Assembly (NCBI GenBank): GCA_023260975.1
Contig: JALQTK010000003.1
Coordinates: forward strand, 4,664 to 68,663
Direction of reading: 5' to 3'
Length of the DNA stretch: 64,000 nucleotides
From: Pseudidiomarina sp.
Lineage (GTDB): Bacteria > Pseudomonadota > Gammaproteobacteria > Enterobacterales > Alteromonadaceae
The translations under genes were made by a program, and so were the position numbers. Below the pieces are notes generated by a model that did not search any database, was not told the origin of the DNA, and saw nothing but the letters and a program-made list of their open reading frames with translations. Below, piece by piece: positions 1 through 9,519 of this stretch (positions within the stretch are counted from its first letter, which is position 1; each line of letters begins with the position of its first letter).

Positions 1-2109
1 TCTGGTGAGGCTTGGGTGGCTTCAGCATTATTTCAAGAACTGCAGTTGCAGATTGGCGATAGCCTTGATGTCGGCAACAAAACCTTCACAGTGACGCGGG
101 TATTGACCTACGAACCGGATGTTGGTTTTTCGGTGTTTACCGACAGCCCCAACGTATTGATAAACTATATCGATCTGGACGCAACGGGGTTAATTCAGCT
201 CGGTTCGCGGGTACGCTGGAATGTACTTTTTGCCGGTGAAGAAGCCGCGCTGGCCGATTTTGAGCAGTGGTTATTGCCGCAGCTCAATGAGGATACCCAT
301 AACTGGCGCAGTGTTGAGGACGGTGACTCACCGCTAGCACGCAGTTTGCAGCGAGCTGAACGCTTTATGTTGTTGGCCAGTTTACTGGGCGTGGTGTTAG
401 CTGCGACCGCAGTAGCGGTGGCAGCCCAACGCTATTGTCAGCGCAATTATGATGCGGTGGCGATTATCAAAACCATGGGTGGCTCGCGTGGCCAGATCCA
501 AGCTATTTTTATCATGCATTTGTTGTTGCTGAGCTTATTCAGTGTGGCGGTCGGCTTGTTGCTCGGCTATGCCTTGCAAGCATGGGTCATTGAGGTGGTC
601 GCGCAGCAGCTCGGTGCAAACCTTCCAGCAGCAACCCTCAAGCCGTATCTATTGGCTTCTGCAACGGGGCTGATCAGCGCCATGATGTTTTCGTTGTACC
701 CGTTGTTACGGTTGATTCAGATTCCACCATTACGGGTACTTAATCGTGATATGACCGGTAACGACCGACTATCATGGTTGCATTGGTTGGCCTCGGGCGG
801 CACCATTTATGCGCTGTTGGTGATTTATAGTCAGCAGTGGTTGTTGTCGTCAGCGCTGTTTGCTGGTGGTGCCTTAGCGGCGCTATTGCTGCTCTCGCTT
901 GGCCGCCTGTTTATTCGGGTAAGTCGGCAAGCAGGCATGCAGGCCGGCAGTGCTTGGCGGCTAGCAATGGCTGGCTTGCAGCGCCGGGCTAAAGCCAACA
1001 GTGTGCAAATGCTCAGTTTTTCAACGGCGATTATGCTGCTTTTGCTGGTGTTAGCGCTGCGTAATGAATTGCTTGCCGATTGGCAGCGACAGTTACCGGC
1101 AGATGCCCCGAACTACTTTATTATCAACGTCGATCGCGGTGATGTAGCCAGCCTGCAACAACGTTTTACTGAGCGCAGTATTGTCGCCAATGACATGTAT
1201 CCTATTGTACCCGGGCGGATGACGGCGGTGAACGGGGTACCGGTGCGTGATGAAGTCACCAAAGAAGATGAAAGCGGTAATCAACAAACCGGTGAGCAGC
1301 GCGAGGGTTTTGGTCGCGAGCTGCAATTGACCTGGCGCGATACCTTGCCACCCAATAATATCTTGACTGCCGGCCAGTGGTGGGGCAGTGATGCCGAGCC
1401 GCAGGTATCGATTGAAGCTGAAGTAGCAAAACGGATGCGCTTAGCTATCGGTGATGTACTTGAATTCAATATTGGCGGTACTATTTTTGAGGTACCGATT
1501 ACTAGTGTCCGCGAGGTGAACTGGGGCACCTTGCAGCCGAACTTTTATTTCGTTTTCAATACCCAAACACTCAGTGATTTTCCGGCCACCTTTATTTCTA
1601 GCTTTAACTTACCGAATCATCGCAAGAATGAACTTTTTGAGCTGTTTCGACCATTTCCTCAAGTGTCGTTGCTGGATCTCGATGCAATTACTGAGCAAAT
1701 TCGCGAGGTGATTGCGCAAGTCAGCTTGGCGATTGGTTTTGTGCTGGTGCTGGTGCTCATTGCTGGTGGCTTGGTGTTGTTGGCACAGGTGCAGGCGTCG
1801 CTGGAAGAGCGACAACAGGAGCTGGTTATTCTGCGTACGCTTGGTGCACCGTCGAAATTACTGAGCCGCAGTATTACCTATGAGTTTTTAATCTTAGGTG
1901 CGATTAGTGGCTTAATTGCCACTCTGGCGATGGAACTGGCGTTATGGATCTTGCAGACGCAAGTATTTGAATTGGCAGCTACCGTGCATTGGCGCTTCTG
2001 GCTGATTGGTCCGTTGGCTGGGGCGATTGTGGTTGGCGTATTAGGACGGCTGTCATGTCGCCGGCTAATTCGTCGCAATACCGCACAATTGATTCGTTCG
2101 CTGGCGTAA
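1..2109 (+). CDS. FtsX-family ABC transporter permease, YbbP-like (5' partial)
   Basis: The gene is cut by the window start. The reading frame is open from base 1, and the residues before the first possible internal start (GTG at 16) still look like the family (Gly-Glu-Ala-Trp before the first visible start). About 702 residues are visible, against roughly 800 in E. coli YbbP, so about 100 N-terminal residues including the first membrane segment are missing. Two FtsX-type permease halves can be seen. The first has hydrophobic segments near visible residues 117-136, 170-195, 215-235 and 260-300. The second starts with a segment near 335-355, then a soluble periplasmic part, then three segments near 565-590, 625-645 and 665-685. 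The family works with a LolD/YbbA-type ATPase, which would lie upstream and outside the window. The substrate is unknown; YbbAP-type systems are thought to act on envelope lipids or amphiphiles. The family call is secure and the exact function is not. Confidence 0.88.
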   Translation, partial: SGEAWVASALFQELQLQIGDSLDVGNKTFTVTRVLTYEPDVGFSVFTDSPNVLINYIDLDATGLIQLGSRVRWNVLFAGEEAALADFEQWLLPQLNEDTHNWRSVEDGDSPLARSLQRAERFMLLASLLGVVLAATAVAVAAQRYCQRNYDAVAIIKTMGGSRGQIQAIFIMHLLLLSLFSVAVGLLLGYALQAWVIEVVAQQLGANLPAATLKPYLLASATGLISAMMFSLYPLLRLIQIPPLRVLNRDMTGNDRLSWLHWLASGGTIYALLVIYSQQWLLSSALFAGGALAALLLLSLGRLFIRVSRQAGMQAGSAWRLAMAGLQRRAKANSVQMLSFSTAIMLLLLVLALRNELLADWQRQLPADAPNYFIINVDRGDVASLQQRFTERSIVANDMYPIVPGRMTAVNGVPVRDEVTKEDESGNQQTGEQREGFGRELQLTWRDTLPPNNILTAGQWWGSDAEPQVSIEAEVAKRMRLAIGDVLEFNIGGTIFEVPITSVREVNWGTLQPNFYFVFNTQTLSDFPATFISSFNLPNHRKNELFELFRPFPQVSLLDLDAITEQIREVIAQVSLAIGFVLVLVLIAGGLVLLAQVQASLEERQQELVILRTLGAPSKLLSRSITYEFLILGAISGLIATLAMELALWILQTQVFELAATVHWRFWLIGPLAGAIVVGVLGRLSCRRLIRRNTAQLIRSLA

Positions 2110-2126
2110 CCGCTGCTTTAATTGCG

Positions 2127-2972
2127 CTAGCTAACGGTGCGAAACAGTTCCGGCCAGATCGGCTGATACTGGCGGCGGAAGATGCCGAAGTGGCCAATTT
2201 TTTTCAGCTCAAATTGCGCTGGGGTGATGACATGACGTTGCTGTGGAGCATTGCAGTAAAAGTCATGCAGCTGGTCGATATTACGCTGTGTGAGCATTTC
2301 ATCATCGCTAAAGCTATAGACGGTGATGGGTGTTTGCACCGTGGCATAGTGTTGGTAGAGATCTTCGGCGCCGACCAAATAATCCGGGTGCAAGCACCAG
2401 CGCCGCCATTGTTGCATGGCCGGGCCGGGGACGTTGCCAATGACACCCAGTTTGGCGCCGGGAAAATAACCGACCGCAGGAACCAACCAAGGCACTACGC
2501 CATACCATAATGCCAACGATAAAATCTTCAGGGTTGGCATGGTATCGCGCCAGTAGCCGCTGCCGGTGGCGACGGTGATCATGCGGTCGACCAAGTGATA
2601 GTTAGGGACCATGCCAAACAGTTGGCCACCAATACTGTGCGCGAACCAGACTAACTCAGCATCGGCTTGTAGGCTGCGAGCGAAGCTTATGACGGCTTGG
2701 CAATCGAGTTGCGCCCAGTCGGAAATGGTTGTTTTTAGCTGGTGTAACGGCGCTGGGGTGGAATCGCCAATACCATAGTAATCAAAACTCAGTACCCGCC
2801 AATTTTGCTCGACGAGCCATTGGCAAAAATGCTGATAGTAACCAGCTGGTACCGCCATAGCAGGTGCCATAATGATGGTACCGCGAGCCGCTGCGGGCGG
2901 GTTGTAACAACGCAGCGAAATAAAGCGCTGCGGGGCGCTTTCGATGCTGTGGCTGGTGACTAGACTAGTCAA
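2127..2972 (-). CDS. Alpha/beta hydrolase (COG4757-like)
   Basis: This is a predicted cytoplasmic serine hydrolase of about 281 residues with unknown substrate. Visible marks of the fold are a strand ending in MAPAMAVPAGYY (oxyanion region), the segment FDYYGIGDS, and the nucleophile elbow A-H-S-I-G-G-Q, with serine as the presumed nucleophile. A late F-S-D-D-E segment and a final G-H-F-G-I-F supply plausible catalytic Asp and His. I chose a TTG start that overlaps the end of yciB by 8 bases, because the resulting N-terminus has the usual length for the family. The alternative GTG at 3023 would overlap yciB by 59 bases. Neither has a clear Shine-Dalgarno sequence. It probably shares a transcript with yciB. 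The fold is secure and the function unknown. Confidence 0.75.
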   Translation of the reverse strand: MTSLVTSHSIESAPQRFISLRCYNPPAAARGTIIMAPAMAVPAGYYQHFCQWLVEQNWRVLSFDYYGIGDSTPAPLHQLKTTISDWAQLDCQAVISFARSLQADAELVWFAHSIGGQLFGMVPNYHLVDRMITVATGSGYWRDTMPTLKILSLALWYGVVPWLVPAVGYFPGAKLGVIGNVPGPAMQQWRRWCLHPDYLVGAEDLYQHYATVQTPITVYSFSDDEMLTQRNIDQLHDFYCNAPQQRHVITPAQFELKKIGHFGIFRRQYQPIWPELFRTVS

Positions 2973-3519
2973 TTTCTTTGGCGTCTTTGTCAGTGTCGGT
3001 GTGATGTTTGAACATGTAGGCACCGGTGATCACGGTGAATACTAGGGTCGCAGCGAGAATGCCAAATACCTTGAAGTTGACCCAGGCATCCAAACTCATG
3101 GTTTCAGAAATATAAATATTGACTGCCGCTAAGCTGAGGGTAAATACCACCCATGCGTAAGTCAGACGGCGCCAGGCGAAGTCCGGCAGTTGAATTTCAT
3201 CACCCAGCAGCAATTGCAGCGGACTGCGTTTTTTCCACCATTGGCCGACCAAAAGAAATACCGCGATCATCACATAGATCACCGATACTTTGATCTTGAT
3301 GAACCATTCATCGCGTAACAGCAAGGTAATTGCACCAAATATAAGCACCACGGCCAGTACAATCCAATGGCGCGGAGTGATTAGTTCACGCATGAATTTC
3401 ATGCCGATAATTTGTAATACCGTGCCGAGCATCAGCACCGCTGTTGCTAAAAAGATATCGCCCATTAAATAAAAAATAAAAAATAGTGCGATAGGTATAT
3501 ATTCGAGGACAAACAACAT
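2965..3519 (-). CDS. yciB: Inner membrane-spanning protein YciB (septation protein A)
   Basis: YciB is a small integral inner-membrane protein involved in cell envelope synthesis and septation. The 184 residues are mostly hydrophobic, with about five membrane segments. They match the E. coli protein along its length, including the runs DEWFIKIKVSVIYV, the WVNFKVFG motif near the C-terminus, and the final TGAYMFKH. I use the ATG giving M-L-F-V-L-E-Y; a TTG eight codons upstream is less likely. In E. coli yciB lies close to the trp operon, and here it is also next to it. The stop codon overlaps the start of the downstream hydrolase. Confidence 0.92.
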   Translation of the reverse strand: MLFVLEYIPIALFFIFYLMGDIFLATAVLMLGTVLQIIGMKFMRELITPRHWIVLAVVLIFGAITLLLRDEWFIKIKVSVIYVMIAVFLLVGQWWKKRSPLQLLLGDEIQLPDFAWRRLTYAWVVFTLSLAAVNIYISETMSLDAWVNFKVFGILAATLVFTVITGAYMFKHHTDTDKDAKEID

Positions 3520-3610
3520 GCTCGGATCTCGAGTTACTGACAATGCTTAGAGTGTGCCAGAAAAGTTCGAGCGGTACTAGCTGCCGCGCCGTAAACCAGG
3601 GGGGTGTTCG

Positions 3611-4519
3611 ATGAAACTATTAATTACTGGTGGGACCGGGTTGATTGGGCGGGCGCTGATACAGCGGTTGTGTCAGCGTTATAGCATTACCGTGCTGACG
3701 CGAACACCGCAACGCGCCATTGATTGTTTTGGTCAATCGGTACAGACACTCGGCAGTTTAGCTGAAATTAAATCGATCAGTGACTACGCTGCGGTGATCA
3801 ATCTGCAAGGTGAGGGCATTGCTGATAAACGCTGGAGCCGCCGACAGAAACTACGGATTGAACAAAGTCGCTGGGCGATTACCCGCCAATTAACCGAATT
3901 AATTCAACAGGCGGAGCAGCCACCTGCAGTATTCATTAGTGGTTCTGCAATTGGTGTCTATGGTGCCCGCGACAACACCCCAGTGACTGAGAGCAGTGCT
4001 ATTCAAGCCAATGATTTTGCCCATCATTTATGTGCAGAGTGGGAACGTTTGGCGCTTGCCGCACAGTCACCGCGCACTCGCGTATGTGTGCTGCGCACTG
4101 GGGTAGTGTTAGCCCCGAAGGGTGGTGCGTTGGCGAAAATGCTGCCGCCTTATTTGCTCGGCTTAGGTGGTCCACTTGGCGCTGGTGAGCAGGGTTTTTC
4201 GTGGATTCAGTTGGATGATATTGTTGGCATTATTGAGCATTTACTCGTGCATGCTGAGTGCCAAGGCATCTATAACGGCACGGCACCGCAACCGGTGAGT
4301 CAGGCGGAATTCAGCCGCACTATCGCCAAAGTCTTGCGTAAATCACATTTTATGCGGGTGCCTGGTTTTGCCTTACGCTGGGCGCTTGGCGAACTGTCCA
4401 GTATGTTGTTGAGCGGCCAGTATGTGCTGCCCGAACGCACTCAAGCGGCTGGGTACGTATTCAAGTACCCAACCGTTGAGGCGGCACTTAGGGCTTGTTT
4501 GTTGCCGCCTTCAGACTAG
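3611..4519 (+). CDS. TIGR01777 family NAD-dependent epimerase-like protein (YfcH/SDR39U1)
   Basis: This is a 302-residue member of the atypical short-chain dehydrogenase group SDR39U1. The N-terminal Rossmann motif G-G-T-G-L-I-G lies at residues 7-13. Also visible are [14 protein letters not shown] (the family's characteristic N-L-x-G loop), the segment [10 protein letters not shown] with a Tyr of the active-site type, and [11 protein letters not shown] near residue 195. A C-terminal domain ends in a [10 protein letters not shown] pattern typical of the family. The biochemical role is unknown. A cell-division inhibitor name is sometimes attached to relatives on weak grounds. The 3' end overlaps the convergent trpA gene by 32 bases. 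Confidence 0.88.
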   Translation: MKLLITGGTGLIGRALIQRLCQRYSITVLTRTPQRAIDCFGQSVQTLGSLAEIKSISDYAAVINLQGEGIADKRWSRRQKLRIEQSRWAITRQLTELIQQAEQPPAVFISGSAIGVYGARDNTPVTESSAIQANDFAHHLCAEWERLALAAQSPRTRVCVLRTGVVLAPKGGALAKMLPPYLLGLGGPLGAGEQGFSWIQLDDIVGIIEHLLVHAECQGIYNGTAPQPVSQAEFSRTIAKVLRKSHFMRVPGFALRWALGELSSMLLSGQYVLPERTQAAGYVFKYPTVEAALRACLLPPSD

Positions 4520-5297
4520 CGACAAAGTGTTCCAACGCAGCACACATCTGCGCTGGTTGGTGCAGGTGTTGCTCAATAATTTTCACCACCGCAGAGCCAC
4601 TGATGGCGCCAGCAGCACCGGCAGCAATAGCCGCTTGTACGTGCTCGGGCGTACTGATACCAAAACCCAGTAACGGCGGTGCGCTATTGGCTGCTTTTAA
4701 CGCGCTGATAACCCGTGCTGCTGGTGCTTGTAAGGTGGTATCGGCGCCAGTCACTCCAGCGCGACTGAGCAGGTAAACGTAGCCTTCACTGCGCGCTGCT
4801 ACCTCGGCTAAACGCTCGGCACTGGCATCGGGTGGGGCAATGTAGATGGGTGCAATACCATAGCTGCGGGCCAGACTATTAAAGCGCTCACCTTCGCGCA
4901 CGGGGACATCGGCAATCAACACCGAATCAACACCCGCTTGCTGACAACGCTGATAAAATGCGTCAGCGCCATTACTGACGACTAAATTGGCGTACACCAA
5001 CAGACCGATCGGTAGCTGCGGATACTCGGCGCGAATGGTACTGATGATATGAAAACAATCAGCTTGACTGACGCCAGCAGCGAGCGCGCGGATCGCGGCT
5101 TGTTGAATGGTTGGACCGTCGGCGACCGGATCGGAAAAGGGTAAGCCCAATTCCAGCGCATCGGCACCACCGGCAATAAGACTGCGAATGATGTTAAGAC
5201 TGCTCGCTACACTGGGGTCGCCGAGGGTAACAAAGGGCACTAGCGCGCCTTGTTGGTGCTGGTCTAACCGCGCAAACATGGCTTCATAACGGCTCAT
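4488..5297 (-). CDS. trpA: Tryptophan synthase alpha subunit
   Basis: TrpA cleaves indole-3-glycerol phosphate to indole and glyceraldehyde 3-phosphate and channels indole to TrpB. The 269 residues form a TIM barrel. The catalytic pair falls exactly at the family numbering: Glu49 in [10 protein letters not shown] and Asp60 in V-A-D-G-P. The phosphate-binding glycines are in GFGISTPEH and GAISGSAVV. It is the last gene of the trp operon and its start overlaps the trpB stop by 4 bases, so the two are probably translationally coupled. Its 3' end runs 32 bases into the convergent TIGR01777 gene. Confidence 0.98.
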   Translation of the reverse strand: MSRYEAMFARLDQHQQGALVPFVTLGDPSVASSLNIIRSLIAGGADALELGLPFSDPVADGPTIQQAAIRALAAGVSQADCFHIISTIRAEYPQLPIGLLVYANLVVSNGADAFYQRCQQAGVDSVLIADVPVREGERFNSLARSYGIAPIYIAPPDASAERLAEVAARSEGYVYLLSRAGVTGADTTLQAPAARVISALKAANSAPPLLGFGISTPEHVQAAIAAGAAGAISGSAVVKIIEQHLHQPAQMCAALEHFVASLKAATNKP

Positions 5298-6505
5298 GAC
5301 TGACCTCCAGCGGCTTGTTGGGCGAAAATTTTACGCACATGGTCGATGTCCTTGTCGCCGCGTCCAGACATATTGATCAATAGAATTTCCGGGGCATCCG
5401 GTTCAGCTGCGCGGCGCAGTGCATAAGCCACTGCGTGGGCTGATTCTAAGGCGGGGATAATACCTTCTTTTTCTGCCACCAACTTAAATGCGGCAAGCGC
5501 TTCATCATCAGTAACCGATTCATAGCGGGCACGGCCGATACTTTTCAAATAAGCATGCTGCGGGCCAACGCCAGGATAATCCAAGCCCGCTGAAACCGAG
5601 TAGCTCTCTTCAATTTGACCTTCGTCGGTTTGCATAATGAATGAGCGGCAACCGTGTAAGATGCCCGGTTTACCAGCCGTTAATGTGGCGCCATGGAAGT
5701 GGGTATCGACCCCTTTGCCAGCGGGTTCAACGCCGACCAATTGCACGCTTGGTTCATCAATAAATTCGGCAAACATGCCAATGGCATTCGAGCCACCGCC
5801 GACACAGGCAATGACTTCGTCGGGCAGGCGCCCAGCGCGTTCGATGATTTGTGCTTTGGCTTCGGCGCCGATCATGCGGTGAAACTCCCGCACAATGGTC
5901 GGAAACGGGTGCGGACCGGCGGCGGTACCGAGTAAATAATGGGTAGTGGCATAACTCGCGGTCCAATCGCGCATGGCTTCGTTGACCGCATCTTTCAAGG
6001 TACCACTACCGCTGTCTACCGGTACCACTTTAGCGCCCATCAGCTGCATCCGAAACACATTGGGTTGTTGCCGTTCAACATCTTTAGCACCCATATAAAT
6101 GGTGCAATCAAGGCCCAGCAGCGCACAGGCGAGGGCGGTTGCGGTACCATGTTGGCCAGCGCCCGTTTCGGCGATGATACGGTGCTTACCCATACGTTTT
6201 GCTAGGAGTGCTTGGCCCAGCACTTGATTGGTTTTATGGGCCCCACCATGGAGTAAATCTTCGCGTTTAAAATAGATCTTGGTGCCATTGGGGCTTACCA
6301 GCGGTAAATTTTGACACAGCGATAAGGGGGTTGGCCGACCCAAGTAATGCTTTAATAAGTCGGTAAATTCGCGCTGAAACTCGGGATCTTGCTGAGCATC
6401 TAAAAAGGCCTGTTCAAGTTGATCCAGTGCTGGGAGTAATATCTCTGGCACAAATTGACCACCAAAGTCACCAAAATAGGCGCGGTTGTGATTGCTGTCG
6501 CTCAT
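5294..6505 (-). CDS. trpB: Tryptophan synthase beta subunit
   Basis: TrpB condenses indole with L-serine to L-tryptophan in a PLP-dependent reaction, in the alpha2-beta2 cytoplasmic complex. It has 403 residues, close to the E. coli length of 397. The PLP lysine is Lys91 in H-G-G-A-H-K-T-N-Q. The catalytic Glu lies in AETGAGQHG, the phosphate-binding loop is [12 protein letters not shown], and the serine of the [12 protein letters not shown] segment contacts the PLP ring nitrogen. It overlaps trpA by 4 bases at its 3' end and trpCF by 4 bases at its start. Confidence 0.98.
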   Translation of the reverse strand: MSDSNHNRAYFGDFGGQFVPEILLPALDQLEQAFLDAQQDPEFQREFTDLLKHYLGRPTPLSLCQNLPLVSPNGTKIYFKREDLLHGGAHKTNQVLGQALLAKRMGKHRIIAETGAGQHGTATALACALLGLDCTIYMGAKDVERQQPNVFRMQLMGAKVVPVDSGSGTLKDAVNEAMRDWTASYATTHYLLGTAAGPHPFPTIVREFHRMIGAEAKAQIIERAGRLPDEVIACVGGGSNAIGMFAEFIDEPSVQLVGVEPAGKGVDTHFHGATLTAGKPGILHGCRSFIMQTDEGQIEESYSVSAGLDYPGVGPQHAYLKSIGRARYESVTDDEALAAFKLVAEKEGIIPALESAHAVAYALRRAAEPDAPEILLINMSGRGDKDIDHVRKIFAQQAAGGQS

Positions 6506-7905
6506 TGATTGGTCCGTCCATATTGTCGTAATTGGTTAAAAAACTGAATAATCAAGCCAGCATCTTTGTGGCCTTTTCGATATTCCACGCCTGAATTGAT
6601 ATCTAAACGCTCAATACCGGTAGCCAGCGCTGCCGCGGCATTGATTTGGCTAATACCACCGGCCAGCATACATTGCTGGCGCTGCAATGGACTGAGGCTG
6701 GCGAGCAGCTGCCAATCAAAGCGACTACCGCTGCCGGCAGCGCGATTGTCGAGCACATAGCGATCGACCGGCAGTTCGGGCAGCCGTAGTGACTGATCAA
6801 CACCAATTGCCTTCCAAATTTGCATTGTTGTGGGCAGCATTTGGCGCAGTTGGCTGATGTAATCGAGATTCTCATTGCCATGCAATTGCAGTGCGTGTAA
6901 GCCGGTCGCGTGGGCAAAAGCAACCACATCAGTCAGCGCTTGGTCAGCGAACACGCCAACATAGTGCAGTAGCGGTTCGGCCTTCGTGATTGCTTGTGCT
7001 TGTGCGAGTGACAGATAACGTGGCGATTGACTGACATGAATCAAACCGCCGTAGGCAGCGCCTGCTGCCCGCACGGTCATGGCATCGGCGGCGGTACCAA
7101 GACCACAGACTTTGTGCTGGCCATAGATCAATTCGCGGCAGGCTTGATCGACATTGTTTTTAGCCGACAACGCACTACCCACTAAAAAGCCATCAGCAAA
7201 GGGCGCTGTTGCGCGCACCGCGGCATGCTCACTGAAGCCTGATTCAGCCAGTAACAGTGCACCCGCTGGTGCTAACTGACTCAGTTCAATACTGCGTTGC
7301 GGGTCAATGCTTAAATCATGCAGGTTACGGTTGTTGATGCCAATAATTCGGGCGCCGAGACGCGCCGCTCGGCGCATTTCATCGGCGGTCGCAACTTCGG
7401 TCAGAATATCTAATTGATAGCGCTCGGCTAGCGCCGCTAACTGAGTATATTGCTGGTCATCCAAAATCGATAACATCAGTAAAATAGCGTCGGCACCGAA
7501 ATGCCGCGCTAACAACACCTGTAATGGGGTGGTGATAAAGTCTTTGCACAGCACCGGAATAGTCACTGCTGCACTGACGGCGGCAAGATAGCTAAAATCG
7601 CCTTGAAAGAAATCCGGCTCGGTCAGCACTGAAATAGCGTCGGCATAGCGAGCGTACGTTTGCGCTAGTTGCACGGCATTAAAATCAGCCCGAATAAGGC
7701 CTTTTGATGGCGACGCTTTTTTACATTCCAAGATAAAGCTCGCGCGCGGTTGCGCCAATGCCGCAGCAAGGCTGCGTTGGCTTGGCTGTAACTGTTGTGC
7801 TAGCTGTTCGGCCGGATAATACTGAGCCAGCTCAGCAAGCCGCTGTTGCCGTTGCGCAACAATCTTGGTTAGCACGGTAGCCGGTGATACTGCAGCGTTA
7901 TCCAC
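6502..7905 (-). CDS. trpCF: Bifunctional indole-3-glycerol phosphate synthase / phosphoribosylanthranilate isomerase
   Basis: This fused enzyme carries out two successive steps, PRA to CdRP (TrpF) and CdRP to indoleglycerol phosphate (TrpC). The N-terminal IGPS barrel shows the phosphate and substrate motif [10 protein letters not shown], the catalytic C-K-D-F-I segment, and INNRNL. The C-terminal PRAI barrel starts at about residue 240 with K-V-C-G-L and ends with the phosphate loop GGISQIN followed by DINSGVE. An upstream ATG-type frame extension exists. I chose the GTG at 7905 because AGGAG sits 7 bases before it, which gives 467 residues and an 8-base overlap with trpD. The fusion resembles the enterobacterial arrangement. 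Confidence 0.96.
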   Translation of the reverse strand: MDNAAVSPATVLTKIVAQRQQRLAELAQYYPAEQLAQQLQPSQRSLAAALAQPRASFILECKKASPSKGLIRADFNAVQLAQTYARYADAISVLTEPDFFQGDFSYLAAVSAAVTIPVLCKDFITTPLQVLLARHFGADAILLMLSILDDQQYTQLAALAERYQLDILTEVATADEMRRAARLGARIIGINNRNLHDLSIDPQRSIELSQLAPAGALLLAESGFSEHAAVRATAPFADGFLVGSALSAKNNVDQACRELIYGQHKVCGLGTAADAMTVRAAGAAYGGLIHVSQSPRYLSLAQAQAITKAEPLLHYVGVFADQALTDVVAFAHATGLHALQLHGNENLDYISQLRQMLPTTMQIWKAIGVDQSLRLPELPVDRYVLDNRAAGSGSRFDWQLLASLSPLQRQQCMLAGGISQINAAAALATGIERLDINSGVEYRKGHKDAGLIIQFFNQLRQYGRTNQ

Positions 7906-8902
7906 GATTAAACTCCTGCAATGCGCGTAAATGCTCGAGTGCGGCGCCACTGGCTAAATGCTCGAGGGCAGCGTGAGTGGCTTGGTCAAGACGTGGGTAG
8001 TGGCCGGCTAAATACAATAAACCCGCTACACTAATAGCCACTGCATGCAGATGTGGATCACTGGCCTTGCCAGCCAATATCGCTTGCAAGTAGGTCGCAT
8101 TGAGGTCGGCGTCACCACCGCGCAACGCCGCGATGGTACTGACCGGCACGCCGAAATCGGCGGGGCTGAGTTGATATTCATGCAGTTCGTTGTCTTTCAG
8201 TTCGATGACCTGGGTATCACCATGCAGAGCAAACTCATCCAAGCCCGACCCGTGAATCACCATGGCACGCTGACAACCCAGTAAACGCAGGGTTTCTGCC
8301 ATCGGCCGACACCACTGTGGGTCATAGACGCCAAGTTGTTGTGCGTCAGGGCGGGCAGGATTAACCAGCGGGCCAAGTAAATTAAATAGCGTGCGCGTTT
8401 TCAGCGTTTGCCTTACCGGCATGGCGTAACGGATACCGGGGTGATAATGCGGTGCAAATAAAAAGCAGAAATTAAATTGTTCGAGTTGGGCCGCAGCGAC
8501 TTCTGGATCTTGAGTGACCGATAAACCGAGGCTTTCCAACACATCGGCAGAGCCGGAGCGCGACGATACGCTGCGATTACCATGTTTGGCAATGCTCAAG
8601 CCCATACTGGCGGCCACCAGTGCAGCGGTGGTCGAAATATTAATGGTGTTACTGCCATCACCACCGGTACCACAGCTATCCAGTACCAAGCGTTGTGGCC
8701 GCTGAAATGGTTTGGCAGCATGACGCAACGCAGCGGCTGCTCCAGCCATTTCAGCCGGCTGTTCACCACGCAGTTTCATCGCCACCAGTGCTGCGGTGAT
8801 CTGTATTTCGTTCAATTCACCTTTGACCAAGTGTTCAAATAGCTTTTGGCTTTGTGCCGCCGACAATGCCTTGCCATTGACTAAATCAGTTAGCGCTTGC
8901 AT
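7898..8902 (-). CDS. trpD: Anthranilate phosphoribosyltransferase
   Basis: TrpD transfers phosphoribosyl from PRPP to anthranilate. The 334-residue length is that of a stand-alone TrpD, not of the TrpGD fusion seen in E. coli. Conserved blocks are visible: D-S-C-G-T-G-G-D-G and N-I-S-T for PRPP binding, K-H-G-N-R-S-V-S-S, G-S-A-D-V-L-E, and the FLFAPHYHP segment followed by R-x-x-x-G-P-L-x-N-P. The ATG is preceded by GGAG at 8 bases. Its start overlaps the end of trpG by 13 bases and its end overlaps trpCF by 8 bases. Confidence 0.98.
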   Translation of the reverse strand: MQALTDLVNGKALSAAQSQKLFEHLVKGELNEIQITAALVAMKLRGEQPAEMAGAAAALRHAAKPFQRPQRLVLDSCGTGGDGSNTINISTTAALVAASMGLSIAKHGNRSVSSRSGSADVLESLGLSVTQDPEVAAAQLEQFNFCFLFAPHYHPGIRYAMPVRQTLKTRTLFNLLGPLVNPARPDAQQLGVYDPQWCRPMAETLRLLGCQRAMVIHGSGLDEFALHGDTQVIELKDNELHEYQLSPADFGVPVSTIAALRGGDADLNATYLQAILAGKASDPHLHAVAISVAGLLYLAGHYPRLDQATHAALEHLASGAALEHLRALQEFNRG

Positions 8903-9519
8903 GCAGAAGACTCCTCAGCCAACCTTTGGTCGGCAAATAGCTGGGCGACACTGCGTTGTAGCAACTCAGTACCGTGGCTGGTTAAAATAGATTCGGGGTG
9001 AAATTGAAAGCCCAAGGCGTGGTAATCATGGAACCAAGCTGCCATTGGAATGCTGCCGCAGTAGGCTAGTACATCGATTGATTCGGGTAGGTCAAAACCC
9101 GCCAGTGAATGATAACGTGCCACTGCTAATGGGTTCGGTAGACCGCTAAAAAGACTGCTGTTGCAATGCTCAATCAAGGCTTTTTTGCCATGCACTGTCT
9201 CACCACAGCGATCAACCCGACCGCCGCTGGCCTGCACCAGCGCTTGAAAACCCAGGCAAATTCCGAGCATTGGATAGCGCCCACGCGCCCCTTCAATCAC
9301 TGCCATTAAATTACCTGACTCAGCTGGATGTCCCGGGCCTGGGGATAAACAGAGTAATTGTCGGCCGCTGTAGCTGGCCATGGTAGCTAGTAACTGCTCG
9401 GCGGCTATATGGTTACGATAAACGACCAACGGATAACCCAACTGGCGCAGTTCGTCGACCAGGTTGTAGGTGAAGGAGTCGCGGTTATCGAGTAGCACAA
9501 TGCGATCAACAGCGCTCAT
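8890..9519 (-). CDS. trpG: Anthranilate synthase component II (glutamine amidotransferase)
   Basis: TrpG hydrolyses glutamine and supplies ammonia to TrpE for making anthranilate from chorismate. It is a 209-residue class I amidotransferase with the nucleophile Cys in L-G-I-C-L-G-F-Q-A, the oxyanion loop in LSPGPGHP, and the His-Glu pair in F-Q-F-H-P-E-S. It is not fused to TrpD, unlike in E. coli. The ATG follows AGGAGG at 7 bases and overlaps the trpE stop by 4 bases. Confidence 0.97.
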   Translation of the reverse strand: MSAVDRIVLLDNRDSFTYNLVDELRQLGYPLVVYRNHIAAEQLLATMASYSGRQLLCLSPGPGHPAESGNLMAVIEGARGRYPMLGICLGFQALVQASGGRVDRCGETVHGKKALIEHCNSSLFSGLPNPLAVARYHSLAGFDLPESIDVLAYCGSIPMAAWFHDYHALGFQFHPESILTSHGTELLQRSVAQLFADQRLAEESSACKR

